A stretch of 64,000 nt of DNA from Glaciecola amylolytica (lineage in GTDB: Bacteria; Bacteroidota; Bacteroidia; Flavobacteriales_D; Crocinitomicaceae). The notes under the pieces are model-generated. The model was not told the DNA's origin. It was given only the letters and a program-made list of their open reading frames with translations, and ran no database searches. The DNA lies in NCBI GenBank assembly GCA_003856375.1, contig CP034120.1, positions 4,211,501 to 4,275,500 on the forward strand, written 5' to 3'. Numbering within the stretch: the stretch's first letter is position 1; each line of letters opens with the position of its first letter. Positions 9,137 to 18,466 of the stretch are shown here, piece after piece. The position numbers were made by a program, and so were the translations under genes.

Positions 9137-9878
9137 GATTCAGTCTTCTTAGTTCCTTGTATTTTAAAACGTTGGATTGAGCACTGATTTGGGCAATCTT
9201 AAAACCTTTCCATCCGTCCAGAAAGCCTAATTTAATAAAATACATGGCAATGAAACGACCCAATGCGCTGATATACGGTTTCAGAGGACCAACTTTTTTA
9301 CCTTTTGCATGAAATTTCTGTGCTGTCAACAGCGAGTACTTATCTGCGCGTGCACGATGATCTTCGTAGGAATAATAGGAATAGTGTTCCAAAACACCTT
9401 GAAATATTTTCGGTTCGCATGCCGGATAAATGAGTTCTTCGTGCACATATTCGCCCGACCAGTAAGATCCTTCTTTGGGAAACAATCGTGGTTTGATATC
9501 CGGAAACCAGCCGCTGTGACGAATCCATTTTCCCATGTAATTGGTCATGCGGTTCACGGAATAGGTTCCTTTGAAACCACGAGCTTTCTCCGTCTTGATT
9601 TCGTTATAAAGTTCGTCACTCAATGCTTCGTCAGCATCTAAAGAGAGAATGTAATCGGAAGTAACGAGGCTGTTCAGGTAATTTTTACTGGCTGCGTATC
9701 CTTCCCAGGCGCGTTGCTCAAAGCGAACACCGTATTTTGAACAAATTTCTGCTGTTCGGTCGGTGGAAAAAGCATCCAATACGATGATTTCATCTGCCAG
9801 ATCCCGGATGGATTTCAGACAGCGTTCCATGTTGCGTTCCTCGTTTAAGGTAATGATAACAACCGCAAGCGAGTTCAT
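9123..9878 (-). CDS. Glycosyltransferase family 2 (LPS core WaaE/KdtX-like)
   Basis: The 251-residue enzyme has a GT-A fold signature: LAVVIITLNEERNMERCL at the start, DEIIVLDAFSTDRTAEI, and SLDADEALSDEL containing the DxD-type metal site. The segment YEDHRARADKYS late in the protein is typical of the WaaE/KdtX subfamily, which adds glucose to lipopolysaccharide heptose. Its 3' end overlaps the GT9 gene by 14 bases, and the lytic transglycosylase gene ends six bases upstream of its start, so these genes look like one envelope operon. The precise acceptor is inferred. Confidence 0.85.
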   Translation of the reverse strand: MNSLAVVIITLNEERNMERCLKSIRDLADEIIVLDAFSTDRTAEICSKYGVRFEQRAWEGYAASKNYLNSLVTSDYILSLDADEALSDELYNEIKTEKARGFKGTYSVNRMTNYMGKWIRHSGWFPDIKPRLFPKEGSYWSGEYVHEELIYPACEPKIFQGVLEHYSYYSYEDHRARADKYSLLTAQKFHAKGKKVGPLKPYISALGRFIAMYFIKLGFLDGWKGFKIAQISAQSNVLKYKELRRLNREGK

Positions 9879-9884
9879 ATCGGA

Positions 9885-11489
9885 TTATTTAACACGTAAG
9901 CGTTGTCCGACACGGATACGGCTCGCAGAAACTCCCGGATTCAAACGCTGCAACTGCCCCATTGTCATTCCGTGCTTTGATGCGATTCGTGAGAAAGTAT
10001 CTCCGCTGCGGATCGAATAATATTTTTTTGCAACTGGAGGAGTTGGTATCGGAGGAGTCGGTTTCGTATTGTTTCCGGCATTTTCAACACTGTCTTTTAC
10101 AGCCTCGGCATACTCTTCGTTTTCAACCGTGGTACTGACTTTCGTTTGGATCTTCAGCAAATCCCCAACCATGATGCGGGCACTGGTCAGATCGTTCCAG
10201 TTCATCAGTTCCTGAATCGCTACATTGTATTGAGCGGCAATGCTTCCGAGACTTTCACCCGACTTCACTTTGTGATAGGTGTAATTGATCGTGGTGATAA
10301 CTTTTGTTTTCGGAACATCGATCTTACTGTTCACAGGATTCGAAACGACCAATTGATCATTTTTAGAATCGACTGCAACATCAGTTGGAAGCGGGTTTTT
10401 GATCCCTCCGGAACCATAAATACGCTGCTCCAGTGCATAAAGCGAATCTTCCAGACTAACGAGTAATCCGATTTTTTCCAAAGGACCTGTTACGCACTGA
10501 CGCGGAAATGTCGGCGGAATATACGATGTTTTATAAACCGGATTCAGACCTTGAATTTCTGTTACCGACCAGGAAACGATTTTTTCAATCGTTTGCATGT
10601 GAATTCCGCGATTCAGACACAAGGTATCCAATTGATAAAAATGAATCTTCGGCTCAACCGGAAGAATATTGTGTTCTGCGTGATAAGTCAGTAAATACGT
10701 CGCTGCGATGAAATTCGGAACATATCCCTGAGTTTCTCTCGGAAGATACGGTCTCACTTCCCAGTAAGTTCTTTTTCCTCCTGAGCGGCGGATTGCCTTA
10801 TTCACGTTTCCGGGACCGGCATTGTAAGCAGCCAGAGCCAGATTCCAATCTCCGTAGATATCGTAGAGTTTCTTCAGGTAGCGGCAAGCAGCATCTGTTG
10901 CTTTTACCGGGTCCATTCGCTCGTCGATGTATGAATCTTCTTTCAAACCGTACTGTTTTCCGGTTGCATACATGAACTGCCATAAACCAAGAGCTCCTGC
11001 GCGCGATTTAACCTGAGGTCTCAATCCGCTTTCAATCACCGAAAGGTATTTCAATTCAAGCGGAAGACCGTATTCAGCCAGTTTTTCTTCATACAGGTCG
11101 AAATACAAACGGGAACGTCCAAGTACAACTCGTGCGAAGTTTCTTCTGTTTTGAGCAAAGAATTTGATCGTCGACAATGAAACGTTGTTACAATCGAAGC
11201 CAAAAGAAGATGTTTGATTCAGTTTTGCAAGCCGTTTGCAGTAATCTTCGTCTGTAAAAGAAGGAATTGTTCCTGCTTCATAATCCAGCGCATCAATAAT
11301 GGAATCGTAATTCAGTCCTTTTGCGAAATCATTGTAGTAGAGATTCAAACTCTGGTCTACTATTCGGATAAATGCCTCTCCGGTTACGGTATCTTTTACT
11401 GGTGGCTTTGGTTTTCGCTGAGCGAGTGAGTGCTCAGAATGAATCAAACAAATAAAAAGTAACAGAGGGATGAATCCGAATCGTTTCAT
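9885..11489 (-). CDS. LysM-containing lytic transglycosylase (MltD-like)
   Basis: This periplasmic or outer-membrane enzyme cleaves the glycan strand of peptidoglycan. The ATG at 11489 (MKRFGFIPLLLFICLIHSEHSLAQ) gives a good signal peptide and is preferred over a TTG two codons upstream. The SLT domain spans about residues 120-270: catalytic Glu in YLSVIESGLRP at 153, then SRAGALGLWQFM and LALAAYNAGPGNV. Two LysM peptidoglycan-binding domains follow, around 395-445 (YHKVKSGESLGSIA) and 488-534 (YYSIRSGDTFSRIA), separated by a Pro-rich linker. It sits first in the run with the two glycosyltransferases. Confidence 0.93.
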   Translation of the reverse strand: MKRFGFIPLLLFICLIHSEHSLAQRKPKPPVKDTVTGEAFIRIVDQSLNLYYNDFAKGLNYDSIIDALDYEAGTIPSFTDEDYCKRLAKLNQTSSFGFDCNNVSLSTIKFFAQNRRNFARVVLGRSRLYFDLYEEKLAEYGLPLELKYLSVIESGLRPQVKSRAGALGLWQFMYATGKQYGLKEDSYIDERMDPVKATDAACRYLKKLYDIYGDWNLALAAYNAGPGNVNKAIRRSGGKRTYWEVRPYLPRETQGYVPNFIAATYLLTYHAEHNILPVEPKIHFYQLDTLCLNRGIHMQTIEKIVSWSVTEIQGLNPVYKTSYIPPTFPRQCVTGPLEKIGLLVSLEDSLYALEQRIYGSGGIKNPLPTDVAVDSKNDQLVVSNPVNSKIDVPKTKVITTINYTYHKVKSGESLGSIAAQYNVAIQELMNWNDLTSARIMVGDLLKIQTKVSTTVENEEYAEAVKDSVENAGNNTKPTPPIPTPPVAKKYYSIRSGDTFSRIASKHGMTMGQLQRLNPGVSASRIRVGQRLRVK

Positions 11490-11503
11490 AGGCAAATAAG
11501 GGT

Positions 11504-12910
11504 TTAATTTTGCATGATCTGATCTGCTAATGAGAAAATTGCTTCTTCATTGAAATCGTCAGCCATAATTTGTAAACTCAATGGAAGTCCGTTGCTGTGC
11601 ATTCCGTTTGGAATTGCAATCGCCGGGTTTCCTGTTAAGTTCGCGTGTACAGTAAAAATATCTTGTAAATACATCTGAATCGGATCATTGATTGAACCGA
11701 ATTCAAAAGCTGTGGATGGAGTGGTCGGCAAGATCAATAAGTCAAACTGACTGAAAATCTCTTTTGTTTTATTCTTTAAAACACGTCGCACTTTCATCCC
11801 TTTCGTGTAATACGCGTCATAATATCCATGGGAAAGTACGAAAGTACCCGCCATGATACGTCTTTTCACTTCAGTTCCGAAACCTTCCGAACGGGAAAGT
11901 GTATAAGTTTCTTCAACTCCTTTGGCTTTTGGAGATTGATAGCCATAGTGAACACCGTCAAATCTGGAAAGATTGGAAGATGCTTCTGCAGTTGTCAAAA
12001 CATAATAAGTCGGAACGAGGTATTCCAGATATGGGAAGCTTACTCCTTCAACGGTGTGACCTTTCGCACGCAAATCGGCGATGGTAAGTTCCATCATCGT
12101 TCGCACTTCCGGATCCACACTTTCGTTTTCAAGCGCTTCTTTCAGATAAGCAATTTTCTTTGTTCCTATCGCCGGAATTTCCGTAGAAAAACCAAGCGGT
12201 TTGGAGGAGCTTGTTGCATCCTTCTGGTCTTTTCCGGCCATGATTTCCATCACCAGAACCGTATCTTCCAGATTATTGGCAAAAGGCCCGATCTGGTCGA
12301 AAGAAGAAGCATAAGCAATCAATCCGTAGCGGCTTACGCGACCATAAGTCGGTTTGAAGCCCACTGTTCCGGTAAATGAAGCCGGTTGTCTGATAGAACC
12401 ACCGGTATCCGATCCCAAAGCAACGGTACATAATCCAGCCGAAACTGAAACAGCAGAACCTCCTGAAGAACCTCCGGGAACATGTGTCGGACGAAGATTG
12501 TTCTTCACCGGCCCGAACGCAGAATTTTCATTGGAACTTCCCATTGCAAATTCATCACAGTTCAAACGACCGATAATAATTGCATCTTCCGCCAAAAGTC
12601 TTTCAACTACAGTAGCCGAATAAAGTGATTCAAAACCCCCGAGGATTTTCGAACTCGCACTTACAGCATGACCTTTGTAGCAGATGTTATCTTTTAATCC
12701 GATAACCATTCCAGCCAATCTACCTGCTTTTCCTGAAGCTAACTTTTGATCTACCAAACGAGCCTGATCCAATGCGCTTTCTGTAAATACTTCCAAAAAG
12801 GCATTTAAATCTTTGTTTTTTTCAATTTGCTCTAAGTAAGAATGCACGATACTCTCCACAGTTCTTCCTGCGGAGAGTGCAACTTTAACTTCCGAAAATG
12901 TTCTATACAT
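11504..12910 (-). CDS. gatA: Asp-tRNA(Asn)/Glu-tRNA(Gln) amidotransferase subunit A
   Basis: GatA is the amidase subunit of GatCAB and releases ammonia from glutamine. The 468-residue protein carries the amidase-signature Ser-cisSer-Lys machinery: the lysine in VIGLKDNICYKG, and the two serines in GGSSGGSAVSVSAG followed by SDTGGSIRQPA with the nucleophile. The C-terminal segment FTVHANLTGNPAIAIP is also diagnostic. Upstream by 20 bases is tatA on the same strand, so both may share a transcript, with the lytic transglycosylase gene starting 14 bases after the gatA stop. Confidence 0.96.
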   Translation of the reverse strand: MYRTFSEVKVALSAGRTVESIVHSYLEQIEKNKDLNAFLEVFTESALDQARLVDQKLASGKAGRLAGMVIGLKDNICYKGHAVSASSKILGGFESLYSATVVERLLAEDAIIIGRLNCDEFAMGSSNENSAFGPVKNNLRPTHVPGGSSGGSAVSVSAGLCTVALGSDTGGSIRQPASFTGTVGFKPTYGRVSRYGLIAYASSFDQIGPFANNLEDTVLVMEIMAGKDQKDATSSSKPLGFSTEIPAIGTKKIAYLKEALENESVDPEVRTMMELTIADLRAKGHTVEGVSFPYLEYLVPTYYVLTTAEASSNLSRFDGVHYGYQSPKAKGVEETYTLSRSEGFGTEVKRRIMAGTFVLSHGYYDAYYTKGMKVRRVLKNKTKEIFSQFDLLILPTTPSTAFEFGSINDPIQMYLQDIFTVHANLTGNPAIAIPNGMHSNGLPLSLQIMADDFNEEAIFSLADQIMQN

Positions 12911-12930
12911 GTAGAATGGATTGACTTAAT

Positions 12931-13107
12931 CTATTTTTTCTCTTCTGTAGTTGTTGGAGCAGAAGAACCGTCCTCGCCTTTGCTAGCGTCTTTGAATTCT
13001 CTGATTCCTTTTCCAAGACCTTTCATTAATTCAGGAATTTTTTTCCCTCCGAACAATAAAAGAACTACAGCAAGGATTAAAATAATTTCTGTTGCACCTA
13101 ATTTCAT
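12931..13107 (-). CDS. tatA: Sec-independent (Tat) translocase subunit TatA/E
   Basis: This 58-residue protein is short but has every TatA feature: one N-terminal membrane helix ([22 protein letters not shown]), the FGGKKIPEL hinge, an amphipathic helix ([14 protein letters not shown]), and a charged tail rich in Glu, Thr and Lys. TatA oligomers form the conducting part of the twin-arginine translocase for folded proteins. The ATG at 13107 is preceded by a TAATTTTG box on the minus strand (13132-13125). tatC is not in the window. It lies directly upstream of gatA. Confidence 0.9.
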   Translation of the reverse strand: MKLGATEIILILAVVLLLFGGKKIPELMKGLGKGIREFKDASKGEDGSSAPTTTEEKK

Positions 13108-13124
13108 AACTTCCTAATTTGTGC

Positions 13125-13132
13125 CAAAATTA
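13125..13132 (-). promoter_or_regulatory. Possible -7 box of tatA-gatA
   Basis: TAATTTTG on the minus strand matches TAnnTTTG and would place the transcription start about a dozen bases before the tatA ATG. No clear -33 TTG was found at the right distance. Confidence 0.4.
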
Positions 13133-13223
13133 AGGAAATATCAGATATGTTTTCTGTTAAAAATGCGACAGTCTTGGTTTTGATTCAAATTCTTAAGGTT
13201 TTTTAGGAAAAAGAAGTGCAGGT

Positions 13224-13868
13224 TTATTCTTTGGTGTAGAGCAGTTTTGTGCCTGTAAACAAGGCTTTTTCCAAGCGTTCCCATTGCTCAAAAGTTGGTG
13301 CAAGAATCGCTACTTCCGAGCCATAGCGCGTAATGGTGTTGATTTGTAAAATAGATTCGAAAAGCGGCTGGAATTTCAGTTCACTGTGAATGATCGTCAT
13401 CGTTCCACCTGAAAAACTCAACAAACTGGGTTCGAAATAAGATCCTTCGTGAAAATTGATTACGTATCTGTTTGCAGTGAGTTTCGTGAAGGTATTCAAA
13501 GAGCCTTCTCCCGCAATCATCAATTTCGATTCGATTCCGTAATAATAATTTTCTCCTTCCAAAACGCAGGGAACGGAATCATTGGTTTTAACCCCGAACA
13601 AGTAATTTCCTCTGACCTGCAATTTGGACGATTCCCGAACCTGCTCCCGGCTGATGCTTGCAATAGCCATCGTTACGATAGAAATCCCTTTTTCATCAAT
13701 CACATAAGTCGTTTGTGAATCGCTACTTTTGTACTTTCCAAAATGAATTTTATCGGTTGTTGTCTGGGAAGGGCTTCCGAAAGGAAGCGGGTCTGAAAAT
13801 TGGACGGTTTTTTGAGAAAAACTGAATAAATGAACAAAAAGGGTAAAAACAAGAAGAACTTTTTTCAT
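13224..13868 (-). CDS. Secreted protein of unknown function
   Basis: The 214-residue product starts with a signal peptide (MKKVLLVFTLFVHLFSFSQ, cleavage probably after FSFSQ). The mature part contains short beta-like stretches (TTYVIDEKGISIVTMAIASIS, SKLQVRGNYLFGVK, GSEVAILAPTFEQW) and no recognised catalytic motif. It is divergent from recJ with 25 bases between start codons, so the two promoters must overlap. It stands alone on its strand, followed by an AT-rich gap before tatA. Conserved Bacteroidota hypothetical protein is the most that can be said. Confidence 0.55.
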   Translation of the reverse strand: MKKVLLVFTLFVHLFSFSQKTVQFSDPLPFGSPSQTTTDKIHFGKYKSSDSQTTYVIDEKGISIVTMAIASISREQVRESSKLQVRGNYLFGVKTNDSVPCVLEGENYYYGIESKLMIAGEGSLNTFTKLTANRYVINFHEGSYFEPSLLSFSGGTMTIIHSELKFQPLFESILQINTITRYGSEVAILAPTFEQWERLEKALFTGTKLLYTKE

Positions 13869-13893
13869 AACTTATATTAGAAAACGGAAATTT

Positions 13894-15618
13894 ATGCAAA
13901 AACACTGGTTTATCAAACAAAGACCCACTACCGACAAAATTCAGGCCATGGTTAATGACTTAAAAGTGAGTCCGATTATGGCTTCTTTGCTTACTCAAAG
14001 AAATCTTACAACTCTACCCCAGATTCGTTCATTCTTCACTCCCGAACTAGTTGATCTGCACGATCCGTTTTTGATGTTGAACATGGATGCGGCGGTTGAA
14101 AGACTGAATACAGCTGTTCAAAATCAGGAGCGGATTACCATTTTCGGAGATTACGATGTGGACGGAACGACCTCTGTGGCGTTGGTCTACAGTGTTTTGA
14201 AAGATTATGCTTCCTTGGATTTCTACATTCCGGATCGCTATGACGAGGGTTACGGTTTGTCTTACAAAGGAATAGACACCGCTTTGGAAAAAGGCTGCAC
14301 TTTGCTGATTGCGCTCGACTGTGGAATCAAAGAAGTGGAAAAAGTGGCTTATGCAAAGGAAAAAGGATTGGATATTATTGTTTGCGATCACCACACGCCG
14401 GGTTCCGTTATTCCGGATTGTATTGTGTTGGACCCGAAACAGGAGGGATGCGCTTACCCATTCAAGGAATTATGTGGCTGCGGGGTCGGATTTAAACTAC
14501 TGCAAGCCTGGTTTTCAAAGACCGGCAAGGATGTGGGGGAGTTATATGAATACCTGGATTTGGTTGCAATCGCAATTGGTGCGGATATCGTTCCGGTGAC
14601 GGGAGAAAACCGGATTTTATGCAAACATGGAATCCAGCGGATGAATGAAAATCCGCGGATCGGTATTCTGGCTTTGGTGGAACAGGCGCAACGTTCTTTT
14701 CCGCTCGATTTGTCGAATGTGGTTTTTACCATTGCTCCGAGGATCAATGCTGCCGGCCGTTTGAAAAGCGGATCAAGAGCGGTTGATCTCTTATTGGCGG
14801 AATCAAAGGAAGAAGCTAAGAAAATTGCTTTGGAAATTGATGAATACAATTCCGAAAGACGCATTTTGGATGCCCAGACAACAGAAGAAGCACTGGAATT
14901 GATCGCACGTGACGAATTATTTTCAAACCGGAAATCAACGGTTGTTTTTCAGTCCGATTGGCACAAAGGAGTCGTCGGAATTGTAGCTTCAAGATTGATT
15001 GAACATCATTACCGCCCAACGATTGTTTTGACTGAGAATAAAGGAGAAGCTACCGGTTCTGCCCGTTCTGTTTCAGGATTCAACGTATATGAAGCCATTA
15101 CTTCCTGTGAACATTTGCTCACTCAGTTCGGAGGTCATCAGCATGCAGCCGGACTTTCCATGCCTTTGGAAAATATCATTCCTTTCAAAGAACATTTTGA
15201 TGCGTATGTGCAAAAACACATTCAGCCGTTGGATGAAGTAGAGGATTTGGTGATTGATATGGAAATTGCCCCTTCCGATTTGTTTTTGGCAGGAGAATCT
15301 GCTTTTCAGGTTCCGAGAATTTACCGGATGCTGGAGCAAATGGAACCTTTCGGCCCGGGAAATGACAAACCGGTTTTTTGCGTCAGAAACGTTTATGCCG
15401 ACAAGCAGCGAATTCTGAAATCAGCACATCTGAAATTTGATCTGGTGGATCCGGCTAAGGGAATCCGGCTTTCAGCGATTGGTTTCAGTATGGCAGACAA
15501 AGCAGATCTGGTTGCATCAGGCTGCGCTTTTGATTGTGCATTTACTTTGGAAACAAACACCTGGAATGATAAAACGACCTTGCAGATTCAGGTGAAGGAT
15601 ATCAGGGAAACCCTGTAA
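13894..15618 (+). CDS. recJ: Single-stranded-DNA-specific exonuclease RecJ
   Basis: RecJ degrades single-stranded DNA 5' to 3' in recombination and mismatch repair. The 574-residue length is standard. The DHH phosphoesterase motifs are clear: FGDYDVDGTTS (D86, D88, D90), ALDCGIKEV, and VCDHHTPG with the defining Asp-His-His. The DHHA1 nucleic-acid-binding segment follows, including SARSVSGFNVYEAI and QFGGHQHAAGLSM. The C-terminal OB-like region ends normally. It is monocistronic, divergent from the secreted protein gene and followed at once by a strong bidirectional terminator. Confidence 0.97.
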   Translation: MQKHWFIKQRPTTDKIQAMVNDLKVSPIMASLLTQRNLTTLPQIRSFFTPELVDLHDPFLMLNMDAAVERLNTAVQNQERITIFGDYDVDGTTSVALVYSVLKDYASLDFYIPDRYDEGYGLSYKGIDTALEKGCTLLIALDCGIKEVEKVAYAKEKGLDIIVCDHHTPGSVIPDCIVLDPKQEGCAYPFKELCGCGVGFKLLQAWFSKTGKDVGELYEYLDLVAIAIGADIVPVTGENRILCKHGIQRMNENPRIGILALVEQAQRSFPLDLSNVVFTIAPRINAAGRLKSGSRAVDLLLAESKEEAKKIALEIDEYNSERRILDAQTTEEALELIARDELFSNRKSTVVFQSDWHKGVVGIVASRLIEHHYRPTIVLTENKGEATGSARSVSGFNVYEAITSCEHLLTQFGGHQHAAGLSMPLENIIPFKEHFDAYVQKHIQPLDEVEDLVIDMEIAPSDLFLAGESAFQVPRIYRMLEQMEPFGPGNDKPVFCVRNVYADKQRILKSAHLKFDLVDPAKGIRLSAIGFSMADKADLVASGCAFDCAFTLETNTWNDKTTLQIQVKDIRETL

Positions 15619-15620
15619 AA

Positions 15621-15655
15621 CAAGTAGGGGGCGAAAATTTTTCGCCCCCTACTTG
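15621..15655. terminator. Bidirectional terminator between recJ and the carboxyltransferase gene
   Basis: CAAGTAGGGGGCGAAAA and its complement TTTTTCGCCCCCTACTTG form a near-perfect hairpin of about 17 bp between the convergent stops at 15618 and 15668. The stem carries A-tracts and T-tracts on its arms, so it can act on both strands. A 14-base part (15635-15648) recurs at 31856-31869. Confidence 0.85.
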
Positions 15656-15667
15656 TTTATTTAATGA

Positions 15668-17212
15668 TTACAATGGGATATTCCCGTGTTTTTTCTTCGG
15701 AAGTGTTTCTGATTTTTTCTCCAGAGATTTGAAAGCGGCAATCAATGTCGTGCGCGTTTCCTCCGGAAGGATCACCGCATCCACGAAACCTCTTTCAGCT
15801 GCGCGGTATGGATTTGCGAACATTTCAGCATATTCTGCTTCTTTTTCTTTCCATTTCGCCTCTTTGTCTTCAGCAGCGGCAATTTCGGATTTGAAAATGA
15901 TCTCAGCGGCTCCTTTTGCTCCCATTACAGCGATTTCGGCTGTTGGCCAGGCATAATTTAAGTCGGCACCGATATTTTTAGAGTTCATCACGTCGAAAGC
16001 ACCACCGTAGGCCTTACGTGTAATGACTGTAATTCTTGGAACGGTTGCTTCGGAGAAAGCATATAACAATTTTGCCCCGTGTGTAATAATTCCGCGCCAT
16101 TCCTGATCAGTTCCCGGAAGGAATCCAGGTACATCTTCCAATACCAAAAGCGGAATATTGAAACAATCACAGAAACGAACGAAACGTGCTCCTTTACGTG
16201 AGGAATCGATATCCAAAACTCCTGCCATGGAAGAAGGCTGGTTGGCAACAATTCCGATGGATCTTCCATCTAAACGAGCAAAACCAACTACGATATTTGG
16301 TGCGAAATCTGCCTGCACTTCGCGGAAAGTATCGTCATCAATCAAACAATCGATGATTTCGCGAATGTCGTATGGCAGATTTGAATTATCCGGAACAATA
16401 TGCTGGATGCGGTTTGATTTTTCTTTTGCGAACAAAACGCTGTCGAATTGAGGAGCAAGCTCCATGGCGTTTTGCGGCATATACGTCAAAAGTTCACGAA
16501 CTTTACGCAAACATTCCACATCGTTTCCTGCCGTAAAATGAGTTACTCCGGATTTTTCCGCGTGAGCTTTTGCTCCACCCAGATCTTCCGAGCTTACTTC
16601 TTCGTGTGTTACGGTTTTTACTACGTTTGGCCCGGTTACGAACATATAGGAAGTATCTTCCACCATGAAAACGAAATCCGTCAATGCCGGAGAGTAAACC
16701 GCTCCACCTGCACATGGCCCCATGATTACTGAAATCTGAGGAATAGCACCGGAAGCACGCGTGTTTCGATAGAAAATATCTGCATAACCTGCAAGGGAAA
16801 CAACCCCTTCCTGAATTCGGGCACCACCGGAATCATTTAATCCAATTACCGGAGCACCATTTTTCATGGCAAGATCCAGAACCTTACAGATTTTCTGAGC
16901 GTGTGTCTCCGAAAGAGAACCTCCAAGTACGGTAAAATCCTGAGAGAAAACATATACAATTCTTCCGTGGATCGTTCCGAATCCGGTAATAACACCGTCA
17001 CCCGGACTTTTCGTTTTCTCCAACCCGAAAGAAGTTGCTCTGTGTTCCACAAACATTCCGATTTCCTGGAACGAGCCTTCATCCATTAATAAAGTAATTC
17101 GCTCTCTTGCACTTAATTTTCCCTGTGCATGTTGTTTATCAATTCGAACTTGTCCGCCACCCAATTGAGCAGCTTCTCGTTTTTGAATCAGTTCAGCATT
17201 CTTTTCTTTCAT
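15668..17212 (-). CDS. Acyl-CoA carboxylase carboxyltransferase (beta) subunit, propionyl-CoA type
   Basis: This 514-residue protein is a biotin-dependent carboxyltransferase of the PccB/MmdA class, which moves carboxyl from carboxybiotin onto an acyl-CoA, most often propionyl-CoA. Signatures include [17 protein letters not shown] near the N-terminus, GGARIQEGV around residue 130, the oxyanion glycines in [16 protein letters not shown], and in the second domain [12 protein letters not shown] and [11 protein letters not shown]. No biotin carboxylase or biotin-carrier gene is adjacent in the window. The monocistronic unit ends at the shared terminator. Methylmalonyl-CoA decarboxylase alpha is the alternative role. 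Confidence 0.9.
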   Translation of the reverse strand: MKEKNAELIQKREAAQLGGGQVRIDKQHAQGKLSARERITLLMDEGSFQEIGMFVEHRATSFGLEKTKSPGDGVITGFGTIHGRIVYVFSQDFTVLGGSLSETHAQKICKVLDLAMKNGAPVIGLNDSGGARIQEGVVSLAGYADIFYRNTRASGAIPQISVIMGPCAGGAVYSPALTDFVFMVEDTSYMFVTGPNVVKTVTHEEVSSEDLGGAKAHAEKSGVTHFTAGNDVECLRKVRELLTYMPQNAMELAPQFDSVLFAKEKSNRIQHIVPDNSNLPYDIREIIDCLIDDDTFREVQADFAPNIVVGFARLDGRSIGIVANQPSSMAGVLDIDSSRKGARFVRFCDCFNIPLLVLEDVPGFLPGTDQEWRGIITHGAKLLYAFSEATVPRITVITRKAYGGAFDVMNSKNIGADLNYAWPTAEIAVMGAKGAAEIIFKSEIAAAEDKEAKWKEKEAEYAEMFANPYRAAERGFVDAVILPEETRTTLIAAFKSLEKKSETLPKKKHGNIPL

Positions 17213-17470
17213 GAAAAAAGGTTTGTGGACACCAAAGATACACTTTCATGTTAAAAATCGGTTTTCAGGAGAACAACAGAACAAAAATCATTCATTGAAG
17301 TGTAGGTTTCTGTATGCAGTATTCATTTTATTTTTGATTGATATTCAGTTTTTTATATCCTTTTTTTGTCTGGTTTTACGCACTAAATCCAGTTCATCTA
17401 TTTATTTCAAATCCGGGTTTTGTTTTCCTGTTTCAGAAAATGCTATCTTAGATTAAAAGAATAGTTGCTT

Positions 17471-18229
17471 ATGCGAATTTTCAATCTTTGGTTACTGATT
17501 TTCGTTGTTTTTGCTTCTGCAGCTTGTAAAAAAGACAGCAAACGCCGCATCGAGAAATTTCATCGTCAGGAAGTGGGTTCTTCCGCAAATGAGATCCTTT
17601 CCAACAAAGACTACAAATCTTTAACAGTGGAAATCGTCTACATGACCGGTTACCGGCCAACGGATGAGGCCGTGAACAACTTGAAGTCGATGATCAGTCA
17701 GTTTTGCAACAAACCGGACGGAGTTAACTTTAAGTATCACGAGATTTCTGCTCAGGGGAAAACAGCTTATTCCATCAGCGATGTCAGATCGATCGAAACC
17801 GATACAAGAGAAGAATTTACTTATAAAAAGGACCTGGCCATCTACTTTTTGTTTCTCGACGGACCATCAAGTGAAAATCAGGGAGGGAATATGGTTTTGG
17901 GGCAGGCATATTACAACACGTCCATGGTTATTTATGAGAAATCACTGCAAGATAATTCGGGAGGATTCGGGGAACCGGAGCTTTACAAGCTGGAAACGGC
18001 AGTCATTAATCACGAATTCGGACATATTCTCGGTTTGGTCAACAACGGTTCAAATATGTATCATGCACATCAGGATTCTGCTAACGGAGCACATTGTGAT
18101 AATTCGGATTGTTTGATGTACTGGGAAGCGGAAACGGGATCAATCTTCTCCAACCTGATAGGAAATGTACCCATCCCGACATTGGATAATAATTGTGTGA
18201 AGGATTTGAAGGAGAACGGCGGGAAATAA
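17471..18229 (+). CDS. Metzincin-like zinc-protease lipoprotein
   Basis: The ATG at 17471 gives MRIFNLWLLIFVVFASAACKK, a lipoprotein signal with lipobox SAAC; a TTG two codons upstream is less likely. The 252-residue protein carries a zinc-protease motif HEFGHILGL at residues 181-189. The third metzincin ligand position holds Asn, not His. About 20 residues later comes HCDNSDCLMYWE, which contains CX4CXM, a pattern known from archaemetzincins and related small metzincins, where the Met is the Met-turn. Similar Bacteroidota proteins are usually called membrane metalloproteases. It is monocistronic. Substrate and activity are unknown. Confidence 0.65.
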   Translation: MRIFNLWLLIFVVFASAACKKDSKRRIEKFHRQEVGSSANEILSNKDYKSLTVEIVYMTGYRPTDEAVNNLKSMISQFCNKPDGVNFKYHEISAQGKTAYSISDVRSIETDTREEFTYKKDLAIYFLFLDGPSSENQGGNMVLGQAYYNTSMVIYEKSLQDNSGGFGEPELYKLETAVINHEFGHILGLVNNGSNMYHAHQDSANGAHCDNSDCLMYWEAETGSIFSNLIGNVPIPTLDNNCVKDLKENGGK

Positions 18230-18412
18230 TTTTAAAGTGAAAAGTTCTTTTTTTGATGTCAAATTCAATAATTTCAGTCTCCTTATTCTATTTAAGTTAC
18301 TCAAAAACATGATTGTATCGAATACACGGAACTCTTTTTTTAACTTTTCCCTTCTACCTTTTAACTAGTTTATAACCATTCTAAATTAACAAACCTGACA
18401 GTTTTCTGACAA

Positions 18413-18439
18413 TTGAGAACTTCCCGTTTCCCAATTTTG
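18413..18439 (+). promoter_or_regulatory. Possible promoter of the hem operon
   Basis: TTG (18413-18415) and CAATTTTG (18432-18439, one mismatch to TAnnTTTG) are 16 bases apart, giving a start about 20 bases before the hemA GTG. The gap 18230-18466 holds nothing else beyond AT-rich sequence. Confidence 0.4.
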
Positions 18440-18466
18440 CAGGAATAACACTAGAAGTTACCATTC

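Noticed and set aside
11828-12379. A 183-codon frame antisense to gatA
   Set aside because: It lies wholly inside gatA, which is clearly real, and its translation is low-complexity Phe/His/Arg-rich as expected of a shadow frame.
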